Shown here: positions 33,071-44,454 of the stretch, one piece after another
Layout: each line of letters begins with the position of its first letter
Numbering within the stretch: position 1 is the stretch's first letter
DNA from: Lophius americanus
Lineage: Eukaryota > Chordata > Actinopteri > Lophiiformes > Lophiidae
Length of the DNA stretch: 64,000 bases
Assembly: GCA_037951165.1 (NCBI GenBank)
Contig: JBBDHG010000019.1
Location: forward strand, 6,224,001-6,288,000
Direction: 5' to 3'
Position numbers and translations under genes: made by a program
Notes under the pieces: model-generated
The model's input: the letters and a program-made list of their open reading frames with translations, nothing else
The model's database searches: none
Told to the model about the DNA's origin: nothing

Positions 33071-35050
33071 AGGGTGAATGTAGTGACACCACCTTCTTTA
33101 ACCCCTAAGCAACCCCATGTCCCCTTCTTATCTTCTCACACTCACTGCATTATTCATTCTCCTAGACAAATGTACTACCAATACATTAAAATAAGAAAAA
33201 GATGAAATAATGAAGTTGTTGAGAAAAGAACAAGGTTTATGGCGGTGGTGGAAGAGAAGAAAGGCTTTTTCTTCATATAGCAGGCGTCCAACTCTGCTTT
33301 TCCATTATTATGATATTTTCATGTATGGTAACGGCGCTTGAGACACTTACAACAGAAAACACACTCTGTGATTCAACAGGCATGGATAAACAGCAAGAAA
33401 AAATAGAAACAGAGATTATCTCCTTTTTTTGCAATTTGACATGTGATTATTTTTTCTTCTATACAGTTTTCCAGCTCATCTGTGTTTAAATTCTGGTGTA
33501 AACTGATACCTGAGAAACACAAGCTGGATGTTGAGATACAGAAGGCATTCTTATAAGACGTCCTCAGAAATGCCTGAACCAAATAAATGCATTTGGATCA
33601 GCAGGTCCACACCTCAGCTATTATGTCAACGCAGCTTAAAATAATGGTAGTTTGACCATGAAAACATAACCCTTGAATGAGTTTGATAGTTATTCTGGAA
33701 AACCGTTTTCTTTGACGACTGTCGATTTTCTTCAGGATCAGACTCAGTAACTTGTGAAATTTAACACCAAACACAGTCAGCCCAGTTTCCGTACCAGCCT
33801 GATTAGATCTCCAATTCTGCAACATTTTCATATACTAATCTCATACTTGCGTATTTTCATGAGCGCTATGAACATTCTTGATCATATGATCTGGAATGAA
33901 GTTTTAAAAGTGATTACATGTTCAGACTAAAGAAAATTATTCTAGTTTCTGCAGTGATTCAATATTGTTGACACTGCTTGTGTGATGGCTCTTTCAAAGA
34001 GGAGTGTTAGATAAAGGTTGCATGATAGCAAAGGCTCTGCAGTCAGAGTGAGATCAGCAGTTGCTAACCATATAGTTTCTGTGGAAAGTGAGCAGTAGTT
34101 CATCAGTGCACCTATGATTTTGCATTCCACTGAATAATACAGTGTTAAACTGGATGAGTTTGAGGCTGTATCCACATGGGGTCACTGTAGCATATAGTCT
34201 GACATGGCCAGCTCCAGTGTGAGATCCAGCCTTCATTTCATCAGCATGGCAAAAGACTCAGAATTCCCACAAGTGCACCTGATTTCTGAAAGGTAGAGTC
34301 AAACTTGTCACTGTGAACTTGCCATATGGGGAAAACCAAATCCCCTCGAAAAGACCAAAGGACACAAATCCTGCTGTAGAGTCTCTCCCTGCAGATTCAC
34401 ACGACATGATTAATCTGCTGCAAGATCCAGGATGAATCTGCGCGGCCACAGAACAAGGGGAACACTCTCATCCCGTCTCACACATGGAAGTACTGTCATC
34501 CTGTTGTTTTCAGCATTGTAAGAATGTCTCTATGTGTTTGTGTGTTTGTGTTTGATCCACACAACGCTACATGCAGCAGGTTTTTCAACTTGATGTGGCT
34601 CAGTGTTAAGTGATGATGAAACACGGGTAGGGTAGACTGGTGGGTCGCTCATTTCCTCTCAGAAACCTCAAAAACCCTGCTGTCTTCATGACAGGCAGCA
34701 CATGCACGGCAATCCTAATTGCTGTCTCTCTCCTGCAGTGTGAGAAAATAGGCTACCTGAAGGCATCTCTCTCCCATTCCTTTCCTGCCACCTTCACTTC
34801 TTCTGCTGCATTTTCCCGTGCTAACCCATCTTCTACCTCATTCCTTTTTTCATCTTCTCTTATCTCATTACCCTGCTCTTTTTTTCCGGTCGTATTCATT
34901 ACTTTCCTCCTCCCGTTTGTTTCTTGCAGAACACTTTGTTTGTTCTGTTTGCATTCCTTTATGCTCTATTTCTTTCCATCCTCACTTCTTCTTGTGTTCT
35001 GTTATCAGATGCAGGTATGAAAGAATGAAAGAACAGTTTACAAGTCATGC
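33070..35050. other. Unannotated DNA
   Basis: I recognise no gene. The 126-codon plus frame at 34640-35020 is pyrimidine-rich (S/F/L-rich) and has no domain, and it overlaps another open frame. Confidence 0.45.
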
Positions 35051-35056
35051 ACCAAA

Positions 35057-35536
35057 ATCAGCCATAATATTAGAACCGATTGTCTAATATTGTCCACCAA
35101 AACAGAACCAACATGAACCTTTCCAGCAATTTCTGCAAGAGCTTCTTCTCTGTGGTATTAGAAAACACAGGCTAACCTTCACTCCCCATGTGTATCAAGA
35201 ACCTTTGGTGCCCATGATCATTTCTTCTGTTCAGCGGCTGTCTGTTCTTAGACGAAATTCACAGGTGCTGACCGTCACAGACCAGAAACGCCAAACAACA
35301 CCTGCCGTTGTGAAGATGCTCTGACCCAATCTTTTAACCATCATGATTAGGCACCTGTCGAAATCAATCATATACTTATGCTTGCCTATTTTTCCTGCTT
35401 CCAACACATTAACATCAAGGTTAAAATGTCTATTTACTGTCTAAAATATCCAACCCACTGACAGGTGCCATAATAATATAAAAATCAGTGATATTCTGAT
35501 GTCACCTGTCATTACTTACAATGTTATGGCTGATCA
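35057..35536 (-). mobile_element. Tc1/mariner family A, short internally deleted copy
   Basis: Inverted ends: TCAGCCATAATATTAGAACC at 35057 and ACAATGTTATGGCTGA ending at about 35535. On the minus strand the 5' part reads CCATAACATTGTAAGTAATG, GGCACCTGTCAGTGGGTTGG and TTGGAAGCAGGAAAAATAGG, then GGGTCAGAGCATCTTCACAA and CGGCAGGTGTTG (the N-terminal helix-turn-helix coding region). An AAATTGCTGGAAAGGTTCAT block follows, then the sequence jumps to the 3' inverted end. The whole catalytic domain is missing. At about 480 bp it is MITE-sized. Confidence 0.82.
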
Positions 35537-35539
35537 AGC

Positions 35540-36590
35540 TATAGCAAACATAGTCAGTAACTAAAAGTCAAATAGTGTTAATTTTTCTTAAGAAAAAATT
35601 ATACCAAAAACTTTTGATCAACAGCCTGTTTTTCCAAGATTTCTTCATCTGAACGACACGATTACCAGACAAAGATTGTATCAAAAAAGTTGTCAAAACA
35701 TCTCTTTATTTTAATCCAATTAATTGACTGGCTGTACATCAGTTTGGTTTCCTGTGCTATGCCAGATGAAATGGGATCACAACCACCAGCCTGTCTCACC
35801 TGCTCTATCTAAACCATGGAGCATGAAGACACAGGACCGTACCCGACAGTTGGTGGACTTTGAGGAGCCTGTAGCGGTGATGTGCAACTGGGTAAACTGA
35901 AGTATGCGTAAGGGGAAAGACTAATAGAGCACTGTAGGTGCTGGTTGATTTTGAGGATTACCTCAGGATAGCTGGCGCTCTTCTTTCAGTTTAATCTAGC
36001 CTAACCTGGAAGAACTAAGCCAGCGCAAGACACAAAGTTGTCTTTTGGGCTCTTCATTCCTACCTAAAATCTGAGGGGTTCAATATATTTACCATTTCCA
36101 ATCAAACATTCTAAAAAAGGCCCTTCACTGTAGCAAATTCAGAATGGTCACGTTATTAACCAGGACGGTCCATGCAGCAACAGACTGCCTTAACAGATTG
36201 TTCTCTTTCTGTAAATATCCAAACAAATATGTCGTCTCCATGTGCAAAACCTCATAAAACGTTTACCCCTTGTGGTATTTTACCTCAGTGCAACAGCTAG
36301 CATTTCCCAGCAAATCCGAACACTGAACAATGCGACCACCAAAATACCTCTCTACAGGACTCAACAACCCAGAAGACTTTGTGTCCACAGGGGCAGGTTA
36401 AACAAAAACGCCCTCTGGTGAAGTAATTGAAAATTACATCTTCCATTTTCCACCTGGCTAGATCAGTAAAGCTAACAATTAGCAGTCATGAGTCTGAATC
36501 GATCTCAACCTACTCAAACCTTCAAGAAGCCCAGCCTGCTGGCTTATAGACTGGCATAGAATTCAAATCCAAACACATCCTTTGTCTGGA
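35540..36590. other. Unannotated DNA
   Basis: No recognisable gene or repeat. Confidence 0.45.
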
Positions 36591-36594
36591 TGCA

Positions 36595-36785
36595 TCCATC
36601 AATTTTCTACTTATCCTGTTCAGGGTAATGGGAGGACAGGAGCCCGAGAGCAGGGTGCACCCTGGACAAGCCAACAGTCCATCACAAGGGCAACCCATAG
36701 GGACAGAAAACCACTCATGCTTGCATGATGGGGCCAAGGGCAGAGGTGGATTTGAACCCAGAATGGTCTTGCTGTGAGGCATGTG
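36595..36785 (+). repeat. Common teleost LINE 3'-end-type repeat (L2/CR1-like)
   Basis: Phrases in order: CATCAATTTTCTACTTATCC, GGTGCACCCTGGACAAGCCA, ACAGTCCATCACAAGGGCAA, CATAGGGACAGAAAACCACT, TTTGAACCCAGAATGGTCTT and GCTGTGAGGC. It corresponds to the outer parts of the repeat whose middle is preserved at 4850-5075. The middle (TTTGGACTGTGGGAGG) is deleted here. Confidence 0.6.
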
Positions 36786-36789
36786 TCTT

Positions 36790-38620
36790 GTCTGACATTA
36801 TCAGGCCAGACACTTGAATAACTGTAATAGAAATAATAGTTAAATGACAAAATAATTGTTTTATTATTTTTTGAAGATACTAGATCGATATTAGCCCAAG
36901 GTAACACAAAAATTTCAGTAATAAGACACCACCAGACAACAATACTAATTCCTTTTTTGTCCTGACATTAAAGATGAATTATAATAAGTTCTGATGAGGA
37001 TTAGATAAGACTAGAACATAGGTGAAATATAGTACTAGCTCCCACTAGCTCCGCTTCAGAAGCCTGGTCAAACAACAACTTATCATCATAAGAGAGCAAG
37101 GAAGGAAGTACCAGTCTAATGGATTACCTCCTTTGGTTTTATCACATTTTCTCCTTTGTATTTCAATCATCTGCTCATGTGCACCGATGTAGAACGAGAA
37201 CAAAGAGGCATTTTGATTTTTTTTTCTCAATCAAATAAAGCATCAGAGGCAGTTAGATTATATCAGGGCATGTTATCAGGATGTTAGAAGAATATTCCTT
37301 GATTAGCTTGTTGTTTTGTCTACTGTCAGTAGATTGACAGAAACTGGCAGCTTTTCGGAGGCAATTATACAACCCACTGCACCTGAGCGTGGTGCTGTTC
37401 CACACTGAAGGAGAAAACCAGCAGAAGAACAAACATCCATGTTTCCTCACATTAAATATGTTAACATTTCTTTCAGATTTGGATACAAGGTGTTTCAAGT
37501 GACACCTCTGAAATCATATATATCTCTTCTTCATAGATCTCCTTGTTACATTACTTTGCTAATCTTTTAATTATATTTAAGTATTAGAACTGTGGCCTAC
37601 CTATCCCCCTTGCCTTCCCTTCAAATTTGGTCATTTAGTCTTCAATTTAATGTTTTTAATGTTCATGTTTCCCACAGGGACTTTTCTCGGGTGGGAAGCA
37701 AAGTAATATAACAAAGCATATTTGGTGACCGATTTTAAATATTTTTATTATTTTAAGTAATACATCATAGAGAAAGATGGCAACTGGAAAATTTTCCCTT
37801 AAACTGAACTCATTCTCCAAGGAATCAGGTGGATTTCACCTGAGCTCACCCTTCTCCACTATCAGCTATCAGAAAACTGGTCGGCAACATTAATCAGTCC
37901 AGTTGTTATGCCCGGAGTATCTGGTAGTCCGAGGTGTTCCCAGATGTATTCTTACAACTCTGTATGTGTTCTTAAACGAACAGGGGCATCCCCTTAATAA
38001 TCAAATGTTTAATTATTTCGTGTGACAATCTGGTAATAACATCAGTATTTTCGGAATGGTTTGTCATTTGCCATAGGGAGAACCATCAAGCAGCCGTTGA
38101 AGGTACTACCAAGCAACAGAAAACATTTCTTCCTTTTAAGCTAATGTTAAATAACATACTAGTGTACATAAAATTCTCGTCCCCGGTTGTCACTTTTTCC
38201 AGGCATTTCATCATCCATACTTGTCTCTTCTATCTACTTGTGCAGAGTGGGTCGATCTCTACGGCAACTACATCAGTTATTTTATTTATGAACTCAGGTG
38301 TTTCTTGATGAATCGCATGAGGTAGTGCATTCATAACTGTTCCCCTGGGCATTCGAATCTTAATGAAGTGTGTAATCCCCCATTATTAAAGACTCTTGTA
38401 GTGTGAGCATATTTTAAGACTTGAGAAAGGAGAATCTGTGGAGATGTGTGAGAAAAAAAAAACCATTTTGTCCTCCCGAAAAGACAGAAATATTATGGAA
38501 TTGTCATTTGGATCGGTATGTCCGCCAAAGATCCTCCATGTGCTTTTATGAAAAGCACTTTTTTCCGGACGTAACTTAAAAACTGTGTCATGGATCATTT
38601 TAAAACTTGATAACTTATAA
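36790..38620. other. Unannotated DNA
   Basis: No recognisable gene or repeat. The 70-codon minus frame at 38598-38386 carries no motif that I can place. Confidence 0.4.
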
Positions 38621-38624
38621 ATTA

Positions 38625-38860
38625 TTAATAATGTATCCTTTATTGATCACATACAGTCATAAACAGTACAAGATAGTGAAATTATTTCTCTGCATTTGAC
38701 CCATCCCTCAGGGAGCAGTGGGCATCCCCTTGGAAGGTGCCTGGGTGAGCTAGGGTTTCAGGGTCCTGCTCAAGGACCTTGTACTTGTCGTAGACCCACC
38801 ACAGGGGACTAGGGGACTTTTCTGGGATATACGGCAGCATAGGCCTGGCTACAATTGGTT
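38625..38860 (-). repeat. tRNA-derived SINE copy (minus orientation)
   Basis: The left (3') end reads ATGTATCCTTTATTGATCAC and AGTGAAATTATTTCTCTGCA then TTTGACCCATCCCTCAGGGA and GCAGTGGGCATCCCC. This is the reverse complement of the body-to-tail of the SINE seen at 27061-27283. CTGCTCAAGGACCTTG follows. The tRNA head is not clear, so the copy is truncated or diverged at its 5' end. Confidence 0.65.
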
Positions 38861-38864
38861 GAGA

Positions 38865-40205
38865 TTTTATATCTCATGGGCCCAGTCTTACTCTTTCTGT
38901 CTGAATTTAGGGTAGATCGCCGACACAGAGACATCCTTCAGTGATGCATGCACCCTGTGAAAGAACTGGTTGTGGATTAACCTCTTCTGTTTAATTTAGG
39001 CCTTGGTGAAACACCTGAGTGGGATGCCATTGGTTTTAATCGCTTCGATCGGCTTCAGGGTGGAAAAAAAATTATGGGTAGAGACATCCAAAATCAGTAT
39101 GATGTTTTCATGGGTGACAAAATATAGCTGATGAAGAAAGAGCATGCAGACTGACCGAGAATCAGAAGGAGGCAGAACAGGACAAGATGGTTTTAGGGGT
39201 GCAGTGGGATAGGAAAAACAGTTGCAGGGAAAACCAAGGTTCAAACCAGGTGGAGAGCTAGACTAAGATATTGTGGAAGATTCATTATAAAATAAACATA
39301 TAGTTACTTTAACATAGAGTAGAGTAAGTCATGTATAGACACATGTGGAACAGGAAACGAGCATCATTAGCATTTGTTGGAGTTTGTTGAAGTCTTTCTG
39401 CCATGTATGCACTCTATTCCAAGCGCAACGTGGCAAAACAGCTGATAACCACAATGTTGGCTAATGGTTGATGATCAAGACACGTTCATTTAATTATCCA
39501 ACCAAGTGATGTGGAAAAAATAATAATAATGCAATGATAGAAGCGGTTCTTGGATTCAGATAAAGTTTGTTAGAGGTCCTATTTGGACACGGATACTTGT
39601 AGACATGAAAATCACAAGCAGACTCAGAGGCTCCACCACCAGCCTTCATCATGGTCCAAGAGTAAAACGGGAATTGAGCTAAAATAGCCTAAAAGCTGCA
39701 TAGAAGTATGTTAAGTATGTTAGGTAAGTGTTTTTTTTGACTGTTTGTGTATGTGTTAAGTGTTTTTCTTAATGGTCTCAGCGCTATAACAGTGATACTT
39801 TTCTGCTGCACATGAATGCAGTTTAATTTCATTTAATTTCAATACCAACATCTTCTCCAAAGGACATTCATGATATAGGCCTTTTACAACTTAACTTTCT
39901 ACCTTATTTTCCTTGTTGGAGTTGGTTTCTATCCATTAGCAGATTTTCACACGTCTGAAATTTGGAGAAGACTGATATACCATGATGCTGCTATTGTAAT
40001 AAAGTGCCACACTGCTAAATTAATAAGCACAAAACAATGCACAATGATTTCAGCTCTTCTCCCTGCTTGCTATTCAGCTCACATTGGATGTGAACTCAAC
40101 AGTAGCACATTGTCTTCAGTCCCACCCTGATCTACATCCTTAATATATCAGTAAAAGAAAAACAACAACAGAGATAGAGAGTTCAGAGGACTGCATTCAG
40201 GCGCA
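38865..40205. other. Unannotated DNA
   Basis: No recognisable gene or repeat. Confidence 0.45.
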
Positions 40206-40207
40206 CG

Positions 40208-40266
40208 CCGACACACACATTCACACGTGCTAACACACACACACACACACGCACACACACACACAC
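40208..40266 (+). repeat. (CA)n microsatellite
   Basis: Interrupted CA repeat within a CA-rich stretch. Confidence 0.95.
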
Positions 40267-40619
40267 TAACACAGATATAACCCATATTCCACACACATGC
40301 AGGTTTATTTGTTTTAGTCATTCTTTTTGTTGACTGATGCAACAAATTAAAATGAAAACAGGCCAAATTAATAGAGATAACCAAATGGAATATGGAAGTG
40401 ATGCATTTAATTACTGGAGGATTTTTTTGTATATCTTTTTTAAAGTTAGTACTCTAAAAATGTGTATTTTTAGAATGTCTTATATGCATTTCATCACATC
40501 AGACATAATGTAATAAGATGTGTGATAATGGTTATTAAAAAGTGATTGGAGCTCAGACTCCTCATGGAGTTTTGTGATTGAAGGGTCTCTGACCTGAGCA
40601 ACAAAACAGAATAACCCCC

Positions 40620-41020
40620 CTCTGGAGTCTTGTGGTCGTGGCTGATGACTCTGCAGAGGCTGATGAATGATGAGGCTGATGGATCGAGGACTAGGTGGAG
40701 ATGGGGAGTTGGAGGTTGCTAGATTGATGGAGAGAAAGTCATATCTAAAGACAGCAGCTGATGGTCAAGGGCAGAGCATGCAGGTGTGACACAGTGAGGG
40801 GATAAAAGACTCTACCTGAAAGAGTGCAGTTGATATCAATTAATGCTCCAGGCCGTGAAGCAGGAAATTGATACCAAACGTGTGAAATGTGAGGTTTACA
40901 AAGTGGTTAAAAATGCAATTATGGTCCTAATGTACTGGAGGATAGTCTTTCTGATTGAACTGATGCTAGAACTCTATTTGATCCTGTCCCACCTAGCATG
41001 TCCAGAGGCGGAGCCACCAT
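40620..41020 (+). repeat. Unassigned dispersed repeat, copy 2
   Basis: Matches 16680-17075 in the same orientation: CAAGGGCAGAGCATGCAGGT, GTGACACAGTGAGGGGATAA, GTTGATATCAATTAATGCTC and GAGGATAGTCTTTCTGATTG align one after another. No frame is shared between the copies, so it is non-coding or long dead. Confidence 0.65.
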
Positions 41021-41024
41021 CTGC

Positions 41025-42000
41025 AAGTCATCTATCTATGACATAATTGAGACATTCACCCCGACACTTTAGAAGGTACTGCTTTCAGGTATTGCTTATT
41101 TTTTGTTGACAGTGATGTCTCAAAAAACTATAAGCTCATATTAACGTTTAGAGAAAGTTTCCAGGTTCAAGAAAAATTCCAAAACAGAGTTTTCAACAAA
41201 TTTAGTTTGAATGTAGTTTAATCTGAACCATCATATAATAAAATGACACTTAATGCATTTACATTTGTTCCTTTGAATTTCAATTCCGTGTACATTTTCT
41301 TTGCCACCATAAGAAATGAGGGCTGGCTGGGGATCCTAAGTAAATAATTATATGATATGATAATAATAAAAGGAGGAAAAAGTCATGATTAAATTTTAAA
41401 ATGATCATAAAGCTAAATAAACTCACTGGTAATTTTAACCCAAGCCTCGTCAGAATTCCAATCACAAAATAAACTTGAAATAGCTCCACAGGTATCAGGT
41501 GTATTTGCATAATCTTGTTATCTATGGACAGGTATGACATACAACAATTTACTGTCGGGGTCAGTAACATTGTATCTAATACTTTGACTAGCCTGTGATT
41601 AAACACAAAAAAAACAATATTTGTATCCTCACATGATTTTTTTGAAGATGAAAAAGTCCAGAGCATAAATAAATTATTACTTTATATTATTATACTTATT
41701 GTAGTATAAGAATGCCGAACAATCAATTAATTTACACAGAGACTCTTTAAGAACTTTGTCATAGTATTTGATAGAAATTCCATACAGTTCATGTTATTCT
41801 AAATAGTTTTTTGTGAAATAGGTCCAGGAGGATTCCATCGGGCCAGTTGGATAATTACCCAAGAGTCAATGATTTTGACAGCAGAATTCTTTTTGGACTA
41901 CAATGCCACCTAAGTCCTCTGAGGGGACATGGAGATAGTACAAACTTTGACTGTGATACAGTCTTAGTAGGGCTCATGAGCAGACAGGGTTCCTCTATCT
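41025..42000. other. Unannotated AT-rich DNA
   Basis: I recognise nothing. The 128-codon minus frame at 41666-41280 is A/T-driven (F/L/I-rich). Confidence 0.45.
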
Positions 42001-42008
42001 TTACGTTT

Positions 42009-42009
42009 G

Positions 42010-42070
<61 letters not shown>
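42009..42070 (+). repeat. (AAT)n microsatellite, tail of the L2-type LINE
   Basis: About 20 AAT units. On the minus strand this is (ATT)n directly after GCTTTGTAGCTTTGTGTT, the 3' end of the LINE at 42071-44255. Confidence 0.95.
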
Positions 42071-42072
<2 letters not shown>

Positions 42073-42103
42073 CAAAGCTACAAAGCAAAAGCAGATAAAA
42101 GCA

Positions 42104-44043
42104 TCAATAAAAAATAAAATTAAAGCTATATAAATCGACTGATGACATGGCCACGGGGGAGCATGTACAGTATGAAATGGGGCCAAGGACTGATCCCTGG
42201 GGGACCCCACAGGTGACGGTGTATGTCCGGGACCTTGAACTTCCAAGGGAAATGTATTCTGTTCTGTCGATAAAGTAGGATTGAAAGCAGTTTAGGGCAG
42301 TGGCAGTGAGTCCAATGGTGTGATGTAGGCAGTGTAGGAGTATTCCATGGTCAACTGTGTCGAACGCAGCAGACAAATCAAGGACAATCAAGATCGGAGG
42401 TAAACCAGCTTCTGCTGCCATCGGTAGGTCATTTTGACTCTAAGCAGAGCTGTTTCTGTGCTGCGGCCGGAGCGGAAACCAGACTGAAAGGTTTCAAAGA
42501 GTTTGTTGTATTTGAGGTGGTCCTGGAGGTGGACAGAAACTACTTTTTCCTGTACTTTGGAGAGGAATGGGAGATTGGAAATGAGCCTGTAATTAGCAGA
42601 AACTTCTGGATCGAGAGTAGGTTTTTTGAGGAGTGGACTGATTATGGCGTCTTTTAGGGCAGATGGAACAAATCCAGCCTGGAGGGATTGGTTTATTACA
42701 GCGGTGTTCAGGGGACTGATGGAAGAGATGTTAGTTTTCACTAGGGCTGTAGGAAAGGGGTCAAGGGCATAGGTGGAGGGTTTCATCGTCCTGATGATAA
42801 ACTCAACCTTGTGCTGTGAGATTTCTGGGAAGCACTTTAGAGGCTGGAAGATCTCAAACTATGAGTAAGCAGACTGGATAGGTCGGTGGAGGAACCAGAA
42901 AGGACAGAACGGATTTAGTCTATTTTCGATTTGAAGAAAGCCATGAAATTATTACAGTGCTCTTCTGTAATTTCTGTAAGTGGGGGAGTTTGTAGTTTAA
43001 GAAGATGATTGATAATGGAAAACAGCTGCTTAGGACTGGTTTTGACGATGTTGGAGTAAACAGTGACCGAGCCTCTTTAAGTGACTTTGAGTAGACCTTT
43101 TGGTGTTCCCGAAAGGCTAGCTTGTGGACAGTGAGACCTGAAGCCTTGTAACGCCGCTCAAGGACACGCCCAGCTGCATTCATTTTCTGCAGCTCGCTGG
43201 TGAACCAGGGGGCTCAGCGGGAGAAGGTGACTGTTCTAGTTTTTACAGGGGCGTGACATCTACTGCGTCATTGGCTGATACAAAGTTTGCAGAAAGAAGA
43301 TGCTGGAGGTCGACTGTCATGGTTTCTGGGTTGATGTTTTCAAATTCCCGAAGTAGATTTGACGTTTGGGCTTAATGAGGAGGGACACAAGTGACAATTC
43401 CAAGGAGATGGCCTTGTGGTCTGACACACCCAGATTGTACAAATGAAGATTGCTGAGAGGAGCCTGAGATTAAAACAATCTAGTAGTTGGAGAAATTTGG
43501 ATACAAAACGACATGCAGGGGAGTTGGATTGAATGTTCATATCTCCAAGTACTATAATATTGGCGGAGGTTGTGCAAAATGTCAACGAAAGGTTGTACAT
43601 TTCAGAGATGAAGGCTGGGTTTGGTTTGGCTGGTTAGTAAATTAGAAGCATGGTCATGGAGAAAAGGGGTTTACAATTAAACGCCAGGCATTCAAAAGAA
43701 GAGATCTCTGGCAACGGCAGTGGAGACAAGTCCAAATCACTGCGGTAGATGACAGACAGACCACCACCACGACCAGTGCTCTCTGGAGGTAACAGTAACC
43801 GGCGGGACAGGTGTCATTCAGGACAGGAAAATCATCCGGTTGTTGCCAGGTTTCTGTAAGTCCCGTAACGTCCAGACACTTCTCCAGAAGGTGGTCATGT
43901 ATGAGGCATGATTTGTTTGTGAGAGATTGTGTATTAAAGAGTTCGATTCTTATACTAGATGGAAATGTGAGGTTCTGTATTGGCCGAAGAAGACTTAAAT
44001 CCGCTCCATGTTTTCTAACCCAGAAATGCCCAGAAAAAAGCAC
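42104..44043 (-). pseudogene. L2-type LINE ORF2 relic (endonuclease and partial RT)
   Basis: Minus-strand peptides in order: FNTQSLTNKSCLIHDHLLEK and TGLTETWQQPDDF (APE N-terminal motifs, about 43940-43820); IIVLGDMNIQSN (the GDxN catalytic block, about 43555); ANYRLISNLPFLSKVQEKVV (RT finger, about 42590); FQSGFRSGRSTETALL; LIVLDLSAAFDTVDH (motif A with catalytic Asp, about 42385); CGVPQGSVLGP (motif B, about 42205). A frameshift follows. These are L2/CR1-clade motifs. Stops and frameshifts separate the open segments (44043-43654, 43600-43340, 43183-42920, 42786-42388, 42421-42104), so it is a pseudogene. Confidence 0.9.
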
Positions 44044-44255
44044 AGAAAGTGATCAACAACGGCTTTTGGTGAAAGTGTTCCGAGGGCAGTGATGAACAAG
44101 ACGGATAAAAACACTGACATCCACGATGAATAACCAGGAACGGACATAAACAATGAAACAAACAGATACAGAAGTCCCCGGGTGATGGTACACTTGCAGC
44201 AACGGGTAGGCAGACCGTCACCAGACTCGGTAGAATTCGTAGAAATGCAAATAGA

Positions 44256-44415
44256 AATACAAAATAATATATACAAATACGGATATAAATCCAAAAGGTT
44301 TGCCGGTGAGTAACAATAAAGGTATACTTGTCGGTTTATAGTATTGTAGGCTGTAGAACTCTGATGGAAAAGCGTTGAACAGACAATGCAAGCGTCCTCT
44401 CCCTTCAGCGTCCAG
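44256..44415 (-). other. Possible 5' extension of the L2-type LINE
   Basis: The minus-strand sequence continues without a visible boundary up to the AAT-rich stretch at 44415. I cannot tell LINE 5' untranslated sequence from flank. Confidence 0.3.
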
Positions 44416-44450
44416 ACTGCAACAGATAATAAATAATAAATAATAATAAT
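44415..44450 (+). repeat. (AAT)n-rich stretch
   Basis: AATAATAAATAATAAATAAT followed by AATAATAG, just upstream (in LINE orientation) of the L2-type element. Confidence 0.9.
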
Positions 44451-44454
44451 AGAG

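Larger units (their letters stand above)
42009..44255 (-). mobile_element. L2-type LINE with (ATT)n tail, RT truncated internally
   Basis: The minus strand runs from a 5' region near 44255 through endonuclease and RT remnants to an (ATT)n tail at 42009. Within the RT, right after the block following motif B (about 42130), the sequence passes straight into an A/T-rich 3' end, so the segment that should hold motif C (YADD), the thumb and the C-terminus has been lost. Upstream, at 44415-44450, there is again an AAT-rich stretch, so the element is bracketed by the same microsatellite. Confidence 0.82.

Noticed and set aside
34640..35020. 126-codon plus frame with hydrophobic stretches, possible membrane protein
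   Set aside because: Pyrimidine-rich DNA gives F/L/S-rich translation in all plus frames. A second overlapping frame is equally open.
41847..42246. Frames with poly-N, poly-L or poly-Y runs
   Set aside because: Produced by the (AAT)n tail of the LINE.
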